In this document: positions 1 to 8,886 of the stretch, piece after piece | How positions within the stretch are numbered: the first letter of the stretch is position 1 | How the letters are laid out: every line of letters begins with the position of its first letter | Program-made: the position numbers and the translations under genes | DNA from: Acidobacteria subdivision 2 bacterium RH1 MAG20 | GTDB taxonomy: Bacteria; Acidobacteriota; Terriglobia; Terriglobales; Acidobacteriaceae | Reading direction: 5' to 3' | DNA: 64,000 bases | Assembly (NCBI GenBank): GCA_002197545.1 | Contig: NFUO01000544.1 | Span: 1-64,000, forward strand | The notes under the pieces: model-generated | The model's input: only the letters and a program-made list of their open reading frames with translations | Databases searched by the model: none | What the model was told of the DNA's origin: nothing

Positions 1-744
1 CTCCCCGGCAACCTCTACGGCCAATACGCTGACTGGGCCGCCTTTACCGTCCTGAAGCAGCGCCACCATATCCTCCTTATCGAAGACGCCGCGCAGGCCT
101 TCGGGGCCGCCTGGAATGGTACGCCAGCCGGAGCGCTCGGCGACCTCGCCGCCTTCAGCTTCTACCCCACCAAGAACCTCAGCGCCTTTGGTGATGCCGG
201 TCTGCTGACCACCCTCTCCGCCAAATACGACGAGCACGCCCGAATGCTGCGCGCCCACGGAATGCGCCGCCGCTACTTCCACGACGAGATCGGCTGGAAT
301 TCCCGCCTCGACACGCTCCAGGCTGCTGTCCTTGAGGTAAAGCTCCGCTATCTGCCCCAGTGGAACCAGCAGCGCCGCGATCGTGCCGCCCGCTACGACC
401 AACTCCTCCGCGCCGCAGGACTTACCGCTGCAACCACTGACGAAGGCATCGTGCTACCGATCACCGATCCCCGCGCCACACCTGTCTTCCACCAATACGT
501 CATTCGTGCGCCGCGCCGTGACGCGCTCCGCGAGCATCTCGCCGATCATCAGATCGGCAGCGAGATCTACTATCCCCTGCCGCTGCATCTGCAAACCAGC
601 CTCACCAGCCTCGGCTACAAACGCGGCGACTTCCCCATCAGCGAAACCGCCGCATCTGAAGTTCTTGCTCTGCCCATGTTCCCTGAACTCCGCGACGACG
701 AGCAACAGACTGTGGTGGAAGCCATTGTCGCCTTTTACGCTTGA
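1..744 (+). CDS. DegT/DnrJ/EryC1/StrS-family PLP aminotransferase (5' truncated by window edge)
   Basis: The reading frame is open from base 1, so the N-terminal part lies outside the window; 247 codons are visible. Seen: the segment LLIEDAAQAFGA, then SFYPTKNLSAFGDAG, in which the Lys at codon 58 is the expected PLP aldimine lysine, then the RAHGMRRRYFHDEIGWNSRLD stretch typical of the family, and a C-terminal domain with IYYPLPLHLQ. This family transaminates keto-sugars for surface polysaccharide or O-antigen nucleotide sugars. Substrate cannot be told from sequence. No operon partner follows: the next gene is 126 nt downstream and looks unrelated. Confidence 0.93.
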   Translation, partial: LPGNLYGQYADWAAFTVLKQRHHILLIEDAAQAFGAAWNGTPAGALGDLAAFSFYPTKNLSAFGDAGLLTTLSAKYDEHARMLRAHGMRRRYFHDEIGWNSRLDTLQAAVLEVKLRYLPQWNQQRRDRAARYDQLLRAAGLTAATTDEGIVLPITDPRATPVFHQYVIRAPRRDALREHLADHQIGSEIYYPLPLHLQTSLTSLGYKRGDFPISETAASEVLALPMFPELRDDEQQTVVEAIVAFYA

Positions 745-870
745 ATAATTCATTCACTCTGCATTGCAACCAGAATAATCTCGGCAAGATTTTGACCATA
801 AGCGATTGCGAAATAAGCACCTAAGCTATACTCGACCCGGTTCTTCCGCTCGACATAAAGGAGCAATGGA

Positions 871-1380
871 ATGAGGAAGTCAATACTTTTGTTCGTCTTA
901 TGCTGCTCAGTCTGCTCTACAGCCTTGGCCTACAAAAAGAAAATTGTTCCCGAGGCACCTCTACCGGACTCGGTCTCTAAGGCTCAGAAGGCTTTTCTCA
1001 CAAATGGAGGCGGAAACTCCTTGGCGTTTGATGAGTTTTATTCAGAAATGAAAACTTGGGGGCGGTATCAATTAACTGGTTCGCCGTCTGACGCTCAAAT
1101 CATTATCGAGTTGAAGTATTTCGTCGTCGATGAAGGCACTCGCGTTTCGAGTGCTACCAATTCATATACTGGGCAGACGCAGGTTTTCAGTAGACATATG
1201 ACGGATCCTCAGCTTCAGTTGAACATCTATGATGCCAAGACGAAAGACCTTCTATGGTCTGTAACAGATCACAGAAGATTAGCTCGTTTAGAGAAAAATA
1301 GGGACAAGGAAAGCGTCAATTCGGCAGATCGGCTTGTGGTCGGATTGAAAAATCGAGTGGGATCAGCCACTCAGCCATAG
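871..1380 (+). CDS. Secreted hypothetical protein
   Basis: 169 residues with an N-terminal signal peptide (MRKSILLFVLCCSVCSTALA, predicted cleavage after ALA). The start is supported by AAAGGAG at 857-863, eight nt before the ATG. The mature part carries alternating beta-type segments (DAQIIIELKYFVVDEG; PQLQLNIYDAKTKDLLWSVTDH), a pattern seen in small periplasmic or outer-membrane-associated proteins that present a DUF4136-like fold; that likeness is weak. Base composition is noticeably more AT-rich than the flanking genes, which could indicate recent acquisition. Function not recognised. Confidence 0.75.
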   Translation: MRKSILLFVLCCSVCSTALAYKKKIVPEAPLPDSVSKAQKAFLTNGGGNSLAFDEFYSEMKTWGRYQLTGSPSDAQIIIELKYFVVDEGTRVSSATNSYTGQTQVFSRHMTDPQLQLNIYDAKTKDLLWSVTDHRRLARLEKNRDKESVNSADRLVVGLKNRVGSATQP

Positions 1381-1422
1381 ATTCTCTACGTCGTCTCGCG
1401 CATTCATCTGCAATATCTGCGC

Positions 1423-2097
1423 CTACTCCGCGATCGCGCTCTGCACACCCTCTAAACGAGCCACCGCCTGCAATGCATTTTGCAGAACAGTGTCCCCACT
1501 CTCGTCGAGCGTGATCTGAATCGACTCTTTACCACTGTCCCGCTGCTTTTCCACACTAAGCCGCACGACATTAAGGTTGATGGCGCGCACCGCCGCCATC
1601 ACTACCTCTGGCGAAGCGATCTTCGGATCGTAAAGAGCGCTGATCGTCTGTTTGCGCCATCTCCGGTCCAGACGGCGCTCTATCGGGCGCATCACCAGCA
1701 GTAGAATAAGCGCGAGCGCAGTGCCGAGAATTGCAGCGCGATACATGCCACCGCCAGCGGCAATTCCAATTGCAGCAACGGTCCAGATGCTAGCCGCGGT
1801 CGTCAATCCGCGAACCGAGTCGCCATGGGCAATGATCGTTCCCGCTCCCAGAAAACCGATGCCGGTGACGATCTGTGCCGCGATGCGCGAGGGGTCCAAT
1901 CCCACGCCAGGAGTGCCCAGAATATCCGCAAAGCCAAAGGCGGAGGCGATCATCAACAGGCAGGACGACATCCCCACCAAAGCATGAGTCCGTAGTCCAG
2001 CGGCGCTTCTACGGTGTTCACGATCGAGACCGACAAGAGCCGCCAACGCCGTAGCCGTAACCAGACGTAACGCGATCTCATGCGGAGGAAGAGTCAT
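1423..2097 (-). CDS. MgtC/SapB family membrane protein
   Basis: 224 residues when started at the ATG at 2097, which has GGGAG five nt upstream; an in-frame TTG four codons earlier (2109) is less likely. The N-terminal half is the MgtC/SapB domain: LGLDREHRR-like motif (ALVGLDREHRRSAAGLRTHALVG), then several hydrophobic helices with IVTGIGFLGAGTII and GLTTAASIW. A cytoplasmic C-terminal ACT-like domain of about 90 residues follows (MAAVRAINLNVVRLSVEKQ). Family members are linked to Mg2+ limitation and, in pathogens, inhibition of F-ATPase; the role in free-living bacteria is unsettled. It stands alone. Confidence 0.9.
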   Translation of the reverse strand: MTLPPHEIALRLVTATALAALVGLDREHRRSAAGLRTHALVGMSSCLLMIASAFGFADILGTPGVGLDPSRIAAQIVTGIGFLGAGTIIAHGDSVRGLTTAASIWTVAAIGIAAGGGMYRAAILGTALALILLLVMRPIERRLDRRWRKQTISALYDPKIASPEVVMAAVRAINLNVVRLSVEKQRDSGKESIQITLDESGDTVLQNALQAVARLEGVQSAIAE

Positions 2098-2161
2098 CGA
2101 TGCTCCCAATCCTGGTAAATCGTACAGCCACTTATACCATTACGAAACGATGGCGGGAACG

Positions 2162-3388
2162 TTATCTCCTGCGTCTGCTCTTCACAGCCTTCTTCGCTTT
2201 CTTCTCGACCGGCTGAGGATGTGCCTCGCCGGGTGCCGTTGCATTGGGAGGTAGAACCCTGCGCACCAGATTGCCTTCCAGCCGGTAGGTCTTGAGGACA
2301 GTCTTGCCCGGCACAATCGCTCCCGTCACCGGATCGGGCACCACCGGCGCAGCCTCATCGGACAGCACACGATAGCTGAACGTCGGAGCCGGAGCCATCG
2401 ATACCGGGGCTTTGCCGTAGGGATCGCTCGCCATCTTCACCTCGACCGGCAGATATCCCTCAATGTTTCGATCACGATAGGCCGTCTCGTAGCGGTGCTT
2501 CTTTACGTTCCAGATAAACACGCGCATCTGGTTGAAGTCGTAGGGCAGCCCCGCCGTGTATGGACTTGTCACTGTTACATATTCGGGAATATTTTTGTCG
2601 TCCTGCGGAGCGTCCGGATCATACACCTTGGTCAGAATGTAAGCCCCTACAATTCGCTGCCCCTCGGAGTACCGCACCAGCGAGTCTGGAGCGTCCACAT
2701 CCATCAGCCGGCTGTACAGCCAACCCGCATCGCCCTTGGAGTCGCGCACCAGCCACCAGTCGTCCATCGCGGGAGGCGCAGGGGCCTCTGCCTCCACTGC
2801 CTTGCCATGCACGATGACAGGAGCAACCGCTCGAACCCCCGGCGGCACAGGCTTCGGCAGTGTGGCACGGCGCAAGAGTTTCAATTTCTCGCCCTCCGCC
2901 AGTCGGTAGAAGCGTTCCGTCTCCCGTCCCGGACTGATGTGCATGTAAACGTCATCGCGCACTACGCCCGACGCAACGACCGGATCATTCTGATGCTCCT
3001 TCGTCAATGCGGCAAACTGGTCGAAGAGCGTCTGTGTCGCCACCAGCTTCTCATTGATCCAACCCTGCTCGCCCTTTTCGGTCTGCACCTTCAAAAAGCG
3101 GCGCCCATGATCGAGCACCAGCAGCCTGTCCCCATTTCCTACGGTCGCTATACGGTTCGAGACCGCAGCCACACGGTCCCGCAGATACGTCTGCTTTGCC
3201 GTTACGTACACATATTCGCGGGCCGGCTTTGGCCGCAGCCGCGAGCATCCGCTGATACCAGCCAGCAGACACACAAACATCGCCGCAACGGCTGTAGGCC
3301 AAATTAGTTTTCGTCGTGGAGCGGATTGGCAGAAAGAAGAAAAAATAGTCCTGAAACTCCAGCAAAACTCGGGAACATCTATACCCAT
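2162..3388 (-). CDS. SH3-domain lipoprotein
   Basis: 408 residues. A lipobox ISGC places the lipidated cysteine at residue 48, after a hydrophobic stretch preceded by RRK, so export by Sec and lipidation is expected. The N-terminal extension is long and the exact start is uncertain. Two bacterial SH3-like segments are visible: residues ~60-115 (YVTAKQTYLRDR...GDRLLVLDHGRRFLKVQTEKGEQGWI) and ~145-235 (YMHISPGRETERFYRLAEGEKLKLLRR...WWLVRDSKGDAGWLYSRL). The C-terminus ends in a basic tail (KKAKKAVKSRRRR). Probably a periplasmic cell-wall or ligand-binding protein; no enzyme motif is seen. Confidence 0.82.
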   Translation of the reverse strand: MGIDVPEFCWSFRTIFSSFCQSAPRRKLIWPTAVAAMFVCLLAGISGCSRLRPKPAREYVYVTAKQTYLRDRVAAVSNRIATVGNGDRLLVLDHGRRFLKVQTEKGEQGWINEKLVATQTLFDQFAALTKEHQNDPVVASGVVRDDVYMHISPGRETERFYRLAEGEKLKLLRRATLPKPVPPGVRAVAPVIVHGKAVEAEAPAPPAMDDWWLVRDSKGDAGWLYSRLMDVDAPDSLVRYSEGQRIVGAYILTKVYDPDAPQDDKNIPEYVTVTSPYTAGLPYDFNQMRVFIWNVKKHRYETAYRDRNIEGYLPVEVKMASDPYGKAPVSMAPAPTFSYRVLSDEAAPVVPDPVTGAIVPGKTVLKTYRLEGNLVRRVLPPNATAPGEAHPQPVEKKAKKAVKSRRRR

Positions 3389-3478
3389 ACTACTGGCCGA
3401 TGCCGCGAATTCATGCGCCGTTGTTCATCGACCCCGATATTTCCCCCCAAGCGAACAAGATGAGTTACCGGCGCTAGT

Positions 3479-3622
3479 GTCCTGAGTCGTTAATTTGTTT
3501 TACTTGCCAAGGGCCGAAGGCCCGCTCTATATCAGCCTGGGGCATAGCCCCAGGTAATGTTCCGACACAAATTCAAGGGCTGAAGGCCCGTCCTATACTT
3601 CACCGAACTAACGACTCAGGAC
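3479..3622. repeat. 144-bp element with 14-bp terminal inverted repeats
   Basis: GTCCTGAGTCGTTA at 3479-3492 is the exact reverse complement of TAACGACTCAGGAC at 3609-3622. Inside are two copies of GGGC(C/T)GAAGGCCCG(C/T)(C/T)CTAT and a hairpin CCTGGGGC-ATA-GCCCCAGG. CTAGT lies immediately left and CCTAGT immediately right, which resembles a short target duplication. The right edge touches the stop codon of the propeller gene. A related core without these ends occurs at 20505-20590. No protein is encoded. Confidence 0.75.
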
Positions 3623-3623
3623 C

Positions 3624-4760
3624 CTAGTGCGTCAACGCAACGGCAATCGCTCCCGTCGGGTCAGTCCCCGTTGTTGTGCTGCTCGCCAGAATCAGCGCCC
3701 CCGGATTGACCGTATCGAAGCTGTACATCGACAGATCCGGCGAACCGCCAAACGCCGCCGCCAGCAGATACTTTCCGCTGCTGTCCATTCCCAGCGAAGT
3801 CACTGCGGTTCCGCTCTTATAAGGCGACCCGCTCAAGGCCGTCAGCACTGCGCCCGTCCCAATCGAATACCCGTAGATCGTTCCATTCAATCGGTTCGCC
3901 GCATAGACATAGGCTCCTGTGTTGTCCAGCGCCACGGAATACGCCTGGCCACCGGACGCAAAGGGCGATCCTTTTACCGGATTCAGGGCTCCGGCAACAC
4001 CTATGCTGTACACCGCCACTCCACCACCCGTCCCGCTGCGCGCGATATAAAGGTTCGCCGTGCCGCTATCGATCGCGAGCCCGTTGTCGCTCGTCGAACT
4101 CCCCACCCCCAATTGCTGACTACTGACTAACGTCCCTGTCGTCGTGTTGAAGGTGTACACCAGGTCTCCGCCTGTGCCGAACGAGGCAAAGACCAGCCCG
4201 CCGTTCGGCGATATGCGCAGCATCGTTGGCACAATGGCAGCATTCAGAATGGAAAACTGCACAGGGGTCGCAGACGCCAAGGCCCCTGTCGACGAATTAA
4301 TCTGAAATATGTCGACCTGCGCCACCAGGGTCGTGGCATCCAGTGCCAGCAGCCACTGTCCATCCGGCGACACGTCCATCGAAACCACATTCGCAATCGC
4401 GACTCCAGTGCCCCCGCTCGCGCCCGTCAACGATCCATCGGAATTGATCGTATAAACGTTAATGTTGCCCTGCGCGGCCACATATAAAAATTGATTGTTC
4501 CGCGTCACCACCATCGCCGTAGGCGAATACCCCAGCCCTAGCGGCGAGTTCGACACGTTCGTCAAAGTTCCTGTACCCAGCGAAAATCCACTGGCCGTAC
4601 TCGTGGCGGAGTTCGCCACATAGACATAGTTCCCCGTCGAGCCCGGCGGAACAGGGACCACCGGAACAAAAAAGCCGCTGCACCCTGTCAATGCAGTCGC
4701 TGCACTCACCGCCACGCTCCAGGCCAGCCGTCGCGTTCTTCCAGCCCTTCCCTTCATCAT
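3624..4760 (-). CDS. YVTN/lactonase-type beta-propeller lipoprotein
   Basis: Started at 4760 (ATG ATG AAG, with GAGAGG six nt upstream). A longer frame to 4829 exists but would leave only 14 nt to the divergent gene and places extra polar residues before the signal. Lipobox LTGC follows a basic KGRAGRTRR region. The rest is repeated blade units such as GNYVYVANSATSTASGFSLGTG, QFLYVAAQGNINVYTINSDGSL and GAYVYAANRLNGTIYGYSIG, the pattern of seven-bladed 6-phosphogluconolactonase-like propellers. Likely a surface or periplasmic propeller; catalytic activity is not evident. The stop codon abuts the 3479-3622 element. Confidence 0.85.
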   Translation of the reverse strand: MMKGRAGRTRRLAWSVAVSAATALTGCSGFFVPVVPVPPGSTGNYVYVANSATSTASGFSLGTGTLTNVSNSPLGLGYSPTAMVVTRNNQFLYVAAQGNINVYTINSDGSLTGASGGTGVAIANVVSMDVSPDGQWLLALDATTLVAQVDIFQINSSTGALASATPVQFSILNAAIVPTMLRISPNGGLVFASFGTGGDLVYTFNTTTGTLVSSQQLGVGSSTSDNGLAIDSGTANLYIARSGTGGGVAVYSIGVAGALNPVKGSPFASGGQAYSVALDNTGAYVYAANRLNGTIYGYSIGTGAVLTALSGSPYKSGTAVTSLGMDSSGKYLLAAAFGGSPDLSMYSFDTVNPGALILASSTTTGTDPTGAIAVALTH

Positions 4761-4830
4761 CAAAAGCCTCTCGTCGTTCATCTTCTCAGCAGCCGGACAC
4801 TTCTCAAAATTAGGCGCATATCTGGTCATC

Positions 4831-4836
4831 TATAAT
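4831..4836 (+). promoter_or_regulatory. Putative -10 box TATAAT directly before the peptidase start
   Basis: A consensus TATAAT lies 7 nt before the ATG at 4844, too close for a Shine-Dalgarno leader, so a leaderless transcript would result if used. No good -35 is visible 16-18 nt upstream. Confidence 0.4.
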
Positions 4837-4843
4837 CTGCGCC

Positions 4844-5911
4844 ATGCTCTCGTTCAAGCGCATGCATCTCTCTGGTATTGCGGCGCTCGTATGCCTGCTC
4901 ATATTCAGTCCTGTTTCAAATGGTCAGAGAATCCATTCCTTTGACGCTGCCACCACTCAAACGGCATCATTTTTTTCTGAACTTCAGCGCGAGGTCCGCG
5001 CCGATATGGCCTTCCTCGCTGACGACGAGCTTCATGGCCGCGGCTCTGCCACTCGCGACGAGCATATCGCCGCACTCTTCGCCGCCTCTCAATTCCAGTC
5101 TCTCGGCCTCGAACCCGGCGGCGAGAATGGCACCTTCCTCCAAAAGACAACGCTGCCGAATCCTCTTCCCGCGAGCGCCCGGCAACACCTCTCAAAATTT
5201 GAAGATGTCCCTCGCAAGGAGACCTGGAACGCCATCGCTATCCTGCGCGGCACGGAGGCGCCAAATGAAGTTGTCCTGCTCACCGCGCACCTCGACCACC
5301 TCGGCATCGGCCCCGCCGTCAATGGCGACACCATCTACAACGGGGCCGACGACGACGCCTCCGGAACCACTGCCGTCCTTACGCTCGCCCGCATCTTTGC
5401 TGCCGGACACCGCCCCCGTCGCACCCTCGTCTTCGCCCTCTTCGGCTCCGAGGAGATCGGCGGCTTCGGCAACCGCGCCTTCCTCGCGCACCCACCGGTC
5501 CCGCTCGCCGGCATCGTCGCCAACCTCGAATTCGAGATGATTGGCCGGCCCGACCCCGCCGTTCCCCTTGGAACTCTCTGGCTCACCGGCTTCAATCGCA
5601 CCAACCTCGGCCCCCAGTTGGCAAAGCATGGCGCTCATCTGGTCAACGATCCCCACACCGGACAACATTTTCTTCGACGCTCCGACAACTACGCCCTCGC
5701 CCTCCAGGGCATCATCGCCCAAACCGTCTCCAGCTTCGGCCTCCACAAGGACTACCACCAGCCCAGCGACGAACTCCGCACCATCGACTTTGCCTACATG
5801 ACCAACGCCATCGACTCCATGGTCGCCCCCATTCGCTGGCTGGCAAACACCACCTGGAAGCCACGGTGGAACCTTGGGCGCAAACCCTGGCTTCCAGCAA
5901 TCACCCAATAA
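4844..5911 (+). CDS. Secreted M28-family zinc aminopeptidase
   Basis: 355 residues with signal peptide (KRMHLSGIAALVCLLIFSPVSNGQ). The two-zinc M28 signature is complete: HLDHLG (first His), GADDDASGT (bridging Asp), FALFGSEEIGGFGN (catalytic and ligand Glu pair), FEMIGRPD (Asp ligand) and a late HKDYHQPSDE (His ligand). These enzymes release N-terminal residues from peptides in the periplasm or outside the cell. The gene is convergent with ahpD, separated by a strong hairpin at 5914-5941. Confidence 0.9.
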   Translation: MLSFKRMHLSGIAALVCLLIFSPVSNGQRIHSFDAATTQTASFFSELQREVRADMAFLADDELHGRGSATRDEHIAALFAASQFQSLGLEPGGENGTFLQKTTLPNPLPASARQHLSKFEDVPRKETWNAIAILRGTEAPNEVVLLTAHLDHLGIGPAVNGDTIYNGADDDASGTTAVLTLARIFAAGHRPRRTLVFALFGSEEIGGFGNRAFLAHPPVPLAGIVANLEFEMIGRPDPAVPLGTLWLTGFNRTNLGPQLAKHGAHLVNDPHTGQHFLRRSDNYALALQGIIAQTVSSFGLHKDYHQPSDELRTIDFAYMTNAIDSMVAPIRWLANTTWKPRWNLGRKPWLPAITQ

Positions 5912-5941
5912 AAAAGGACGCGAGCACATACTCGTGTCCTT
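5908..5941 (-). terminator. Rho-independent terminator of ahpD (between convergent genes)
   Basis: The stem AAGGACGCGAG/CTCGTGTCCTT (one G-T pair, loop CACATA, 5914-5941) is followed on the minus strand by TTTTTTAT. It may also slow + strand transcripts from the peptidase gene. Confidence 0.8.
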
Positions 5942-5979
5942 CACCTGCTCTCCTTCTTACTATCTCGCATAGATCGTGC

Positions 5980-6522
5980 CTAAGCCGAAGGCGAGGCCTT
6001 CTCCGAATCCAGCACCACTCCAATCGCGTGAATCACCGACGTCACGCGGACAGCAGCGTTGATCAGTTCTTCCGTCGCGCCCTTTTCCCGTAACACCTTC
6101 TCGTGCGCATCGACGCACTTGCCACAGGCATTCACCGCGCTCACTACCAGACACCACAACTCGAAGTCTACAGGCTCGACCGTGTGACCGCGGAGCACAT
6201 TCATTCGCAACCGCGCCGGCAACGCCGCATACTTCTCATTTGTCGTCAGGTGTTGAAACCGATAATAGATATTGTTCATACCCATGATCGCCGCAGCAGC
6301 CTTCGCCGCCTCCAGCGCAGCCGGACTCAAAATCGCTTCTGCCTCCGCGATCACCTCGGTCGTCAACTCCGCGCTCCGTGTAGCAATCGCCGCCACGACT
6401 ACGGTCCCCCATAGCTGCTGCGGCGTCAGTTCCGTATTCTGCTTCACCAGCGACGAATAGTTCAGCTTCAGGTCTTTCGCATACGCGGGCAAGCCGCCAA
6501 TCAGATCTTCCAGCGCCATCAC
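5980..6522 (-). CDS. ahpD: Alkylhydroperoxidase AhpD (carboxymuconolactone decarboxylase family)
   Basis: 180 residues, the normal AhpD length. The C-terminal half has CGKCVDAHEKVLREKG, holding the CxxC redox pair and the downstream His of the AhpD active site. In the AhpC/AhpD system (best known from mycobacteria) AhpD passes electrons to AhpC to remove peroxides. It lies directly downstream of ahpC on the same strand, but an intrinsic terminator at 6556-6587 sits between the two genes. Confidence 0.95.
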   Translation of the reverse strand: MMALEDLIGGLPAYAKDLKLNYSSLVKQNTELTPQQLWGTVVVAAIATRSAELTTEVIAEAEAILSPAALEAAKAAAAIMGMNNIYYRFQHLTTNEKYAALPARLRMNVLRGHTVEPVDFELWCLVVSAVNACGKCVDAHEKVLREKGATEELINAAVRVTSVIHAIGVVLDSEKASPSA

Positions 6523-6555
6523 TCACATCCCTTTCCCACTGCGGGGTTCATCGTA

Positions 6556-6587
6556 AAGAAAAAGCGCGGCCACATCAGCAGCCGCGC
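6556..6587 (-). terminator. Intrinsic terminator/attenuator between ahpC and ahpD
   Basis: On the minus strand a 7-bp GC stem GCGCGGC/GCCGCGC (6564-6587, loop of 10) is followed by TTTTTCTTT. It lies 19 nt past the ahpC stop and 34 nt before the ahpD start, so ahpD would be made from read-through or its own promoter. Confidence 0.7.
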
Positions 6588-6605
6588 CCTCCAGCCAAAA
6601 GAAGA

Positions 6606-7145
6606 TTACGCCAGCGTAGCTTCACCCTTTTGCCAGTTGCACGGGCACAGCTCATCGGTCTGCAGCGCATCCAGCACCCGCAGAACCTCCTGCGGATTGC
6701 GACCAACCGAAAGGTCCGTCACATAGATAAACCGGATCACATTCTCCGGATCGACGATGAACGTCGCCCTCTGGGCTACGCCCGCCTTCTCATCCAGGAT
6801 GCCAAGCTGCCCGCAAAGATCGCGCCGGATATCCGACAGCATCGGGAAGGGCAGGTCCTTCAGATCGGCATGGTGCGTCCGCCACGCGGCATGGACATAC
6901 TCGTTGTCGGTGCTGCCGCCGAGAATCTGGCAGTCGCGGTCTTCAAACTCACCATTCAGCTTTCCGAATGCCGCAATCTCCGTTGGACATACAAAGGTAA
7001 AATCCTTCGGCCAGAAGAAGTACAGCTTCCACTTACCCGGATAAGACTCTTCCGTAATTGTAGTAAATGCCTTAGCTTCATCTTTATCGGTAGAAATGGT
7101 AGCGGTAACACTGTAGTTAGGGAATTTCTCGCCAATTTGCAACAT
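6606..7145 (-). CDS. ahpC: Alkyl hydroperoxide reductase AhpC (2-Cys peroxiredoxin)
   Basis: 179 residues. The peroxidatic cysteine is in KDFTFVCPTEIAAFG and the resolving cysteine in the C-terminal DELCPCNW; STDNEYVHAAWR and TFIVDPENVIRFIYV are also conserved. It reduces H2O2, organic peroxides and peroxynitrite in the cytoplasm. The start has AAGGAG eleven nt upstream. Pairs with ahpD downstream and lies near katA and the perR-like gene, forming a peroxide-defence block. A weak PerR-box-like palindrome lies 45 nt upstream of the start. Confidence 0.96.
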   Translation of the reverse strand: MLQIGEKFPNYSVTATISTDKDEAKAFTTITEESYPGKWKLYFFWPKDFTFVCPTEIAAFGKLNGEFEDRDCQILGGSTDNEYVHAAWRTHHADLKDLPFPMLSDIRRDLCGQLGILDEKAGVAQRATFIVDPENVIRFIYVTDLSVGRNPQEVLRVLDALQTDELCPCNWQKGEATLA

Positions 7146-7190
7146 ATAAAAGTAGCTCCTTCTTTGAAGAAAACTTACAAATTTTCGCCG

Positions 7191-7205
7191 TTATAAGACG
7201 AATAA
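7191..7205 (-). promoter_or_regulatory. Possible PerR-type operator upstream of ahpC
   Basis: TTATAAGACGAATAA is a 7-1-7 inverted repeat with 5 of 7 arms matching, resembling the TTATAATNATTATAA PerR consensus known from Bacillus. The location before a peroxidase gene fits, but the match is imperfect and the region is AT-rich anyway. Confidence 0.3.
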
Positions 7206-7249
7206 AAATTAATTAAGTGACATTTCCAATTTTATCAGAAAAAGAAGTC

Positions 7250-7290
7250 GCTGAAAAGCGAAAACGGCCTGTAAACAGGCCGTTTTCGCT
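7250..7290 (-). terminator. Intrinsic terminator of katA
   Basis: A perfect 16-bp stem (AGCGAAAACGGCCTGT/ACAGGCCGTTTTCGCT, 7257-7290) with a two-base loop lies 20 nt after the katA stop. The minus-strand tail runs TTTTC, then AGCGACTTCTTTTT. Very long stem for an intrinsic terminator. Confidence 0.8.
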
Positions 7291-7310
7291 TATTTCCCAG
7301 TAGTGCATGG

Positions 7311-8807
7311 TTATGCGTTAACTAACTCTTCCTTCTTCACAATCTCTTCAATTTTGCGCCCTATTGCTTTGGCCACACCTTCGCCATACTTAGGATCGCA
7401 CTTATAGAAATGACTGATCTGTAAGTCCTGAATTCGTTGCTCTACCTGTCCTAGACCAGCCGCAATGTTACTGCACAACCGCTGCTGAGCATCAGGCTTC
7501 ATCAGGCGGAATAAGTTGCCTGGCTGCGTGTAATAATCCCCATCCAGTTCGCGATGGTCATACCGTGCCACCGTCGCATCCGCATAAGTCGTCGGCCGTT
7601 CTTTGTACTTTGCATCTTCCTTCGGGCCGCCGAAACTATTCGGTTCGTAGTTAGGTGAGTTGCCACCGTTGTCCCCTAATGCCATTGTGCCGTCGCGATG
7701 GTAGGTTGCATACGGACACTTGGGCTGATTCACCGGAAGCGACTCATAGTTCACTCCCAACCGGTAGCGATGCGCATCGGGATAACTGATAAGACGTCCC
7801 TGCAGCATTCTGTCTGGCGAAAAGCCCATCCCCGGAACAATATTGCGCGGCTCAAACGCAGACTGCTCGATCTCCGCAAAGTAGTTCTTCGGATTTTGAT
7901 TCAGCTCAAGCTCACCAATCTCAATCACCGGATAGTCGCCATGAGGCCAAACCTTCGTGAGGTCGAACGGATTGATGTGATACGTAGCCGCCTCAGCCTC
8001 AGGCATGATCTGGATCTGCACCGTCCACTTCGGGAAGTCGCCCTTCTCAATCGAACGGAAGAGGTCGCTCTGCGAGTAGTCCATATCCACCGACTTCATG
8101 TGGTTGGCCTCTTCCGCATCGAAGTTATCAATTCCCTGCTTCGTCTTGAAGTGGTACTTCACATAGAACAACTCGTTCTTCGCATTGATCAGCGAAAATG
8201 TATGGCTGCCATAACCATTCATATGGCGATAGCCCTTAGGCGTTCCACGATCGCTGAACAGAATCGTCACCTGGTGCAGGCTCTCCGGCGACAGCGACCA
8301 GAAGTCCCACATCATGCGCGGCGACTTCAGGTTGGTCTCCGGGTCGCGCTTCTGCGTGTGAATAAAATCGCCGAACTTCAAAGGATCGCGGATAAAGAAG
8401 ACCGGCGTGTTATTGCCCACCAGGTCCCAGTTGCCCTCTTCCGTGTAGAACTTCATCGCAAATCCGCGCGGGTCGCGCTCCGTATCCGCCGACCCCTTCT
8501 CTCCGCCAACGGTGGAGAAGCGCAGTAGCGTCGGCGTCTTCTTGCCCACAGTGTCGAATACCTTCGCCGTGGTGTACTTCTTCATATCGGGGTTGGTACA
8601 GGTAAACGTCCCATACGCGCCCGAGCCCTTCGCATGGACGACGCGCTCCGGAATCCGCTCGCGGTTGAAGTGCGCCATCTTCTCAAACAACAAGTAATCG
8701 TCAAACACAATCGGGCCGCGCGGGCCCATGGTGAGTGAGTTCTGGTTGTCGCCTACCGGCCGGCCAACGTCGGTCGTCAATACTTTGCTCTTCTTCTCAT
8801 CTGCCAT
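7311..8807 (-). CDS. katA: Monofunctional haem catalase
   Basis: 498 residues, small-subunit clade length. Visible: [17 protein letters not shown] with the distal His, [22 protein letters not shown], the conserved Asn region [20 protein letters not shown], and [14 protein letters not shown] containing the proximal haem-ligand Tyr. It disproportionates H2O2. GAGGTGAT precedes the ATG. It lies 79 nt downstream of the perR-like gene on the same strand with no clear intervening terminator, so perR-katA co-transcription is likely. Confidence 0.97.
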   Translation of the reverse strand: MADEKKSKVLTTDVGRPVGDNQNSLTMGPRGPIVFDDYLLFEKMAHFNRERIPERVVHAKGSGAYGTFTCTNPDMKKYTTAKVFDTVGKKTPTLLRFSTVGGEKGSADTERDPRGFAMKFYTEEGNWDLVGNNTPVFFIRDPLKFGDFIHTQKRDPETNLKSPRMMWDFWSLSPESLHQVTILFSDRGTPKGYRHMNGYGSHTFSLINAKNELFYVKYHFKTKQGIDNFDAEEANHMKSVDMDYSQSDLFRSIEKGDFPKWTVQIQIMPEAEAATYHINPFDLTKVWPHGDYPVIEIGELELNQNPKNYFAEIEQSAFEPRNIVPGMGFSPDRMLQGRLISYPDAHRYRLGVNYESLPVNQPKCPYATYHRDGTMALGDNGGNSPNYEPNSFGGPKEDAKYKERPTTYADATVARYDHRELDGDYYTQPGNLFRLMKPDAQQRLCSNIAAGLGQVEQRIQDLQISHFYKCDPKYGEGVAKAIGRKIEEIVKKEELVNA

Positions 8808-8886
8808 ACATCACCTCGAAATCTCTTCGGGCCTCAGCCCGTCCGACTTACGCTGCTTCACTCTGGCTTGCTGATTTCTTACTGAC

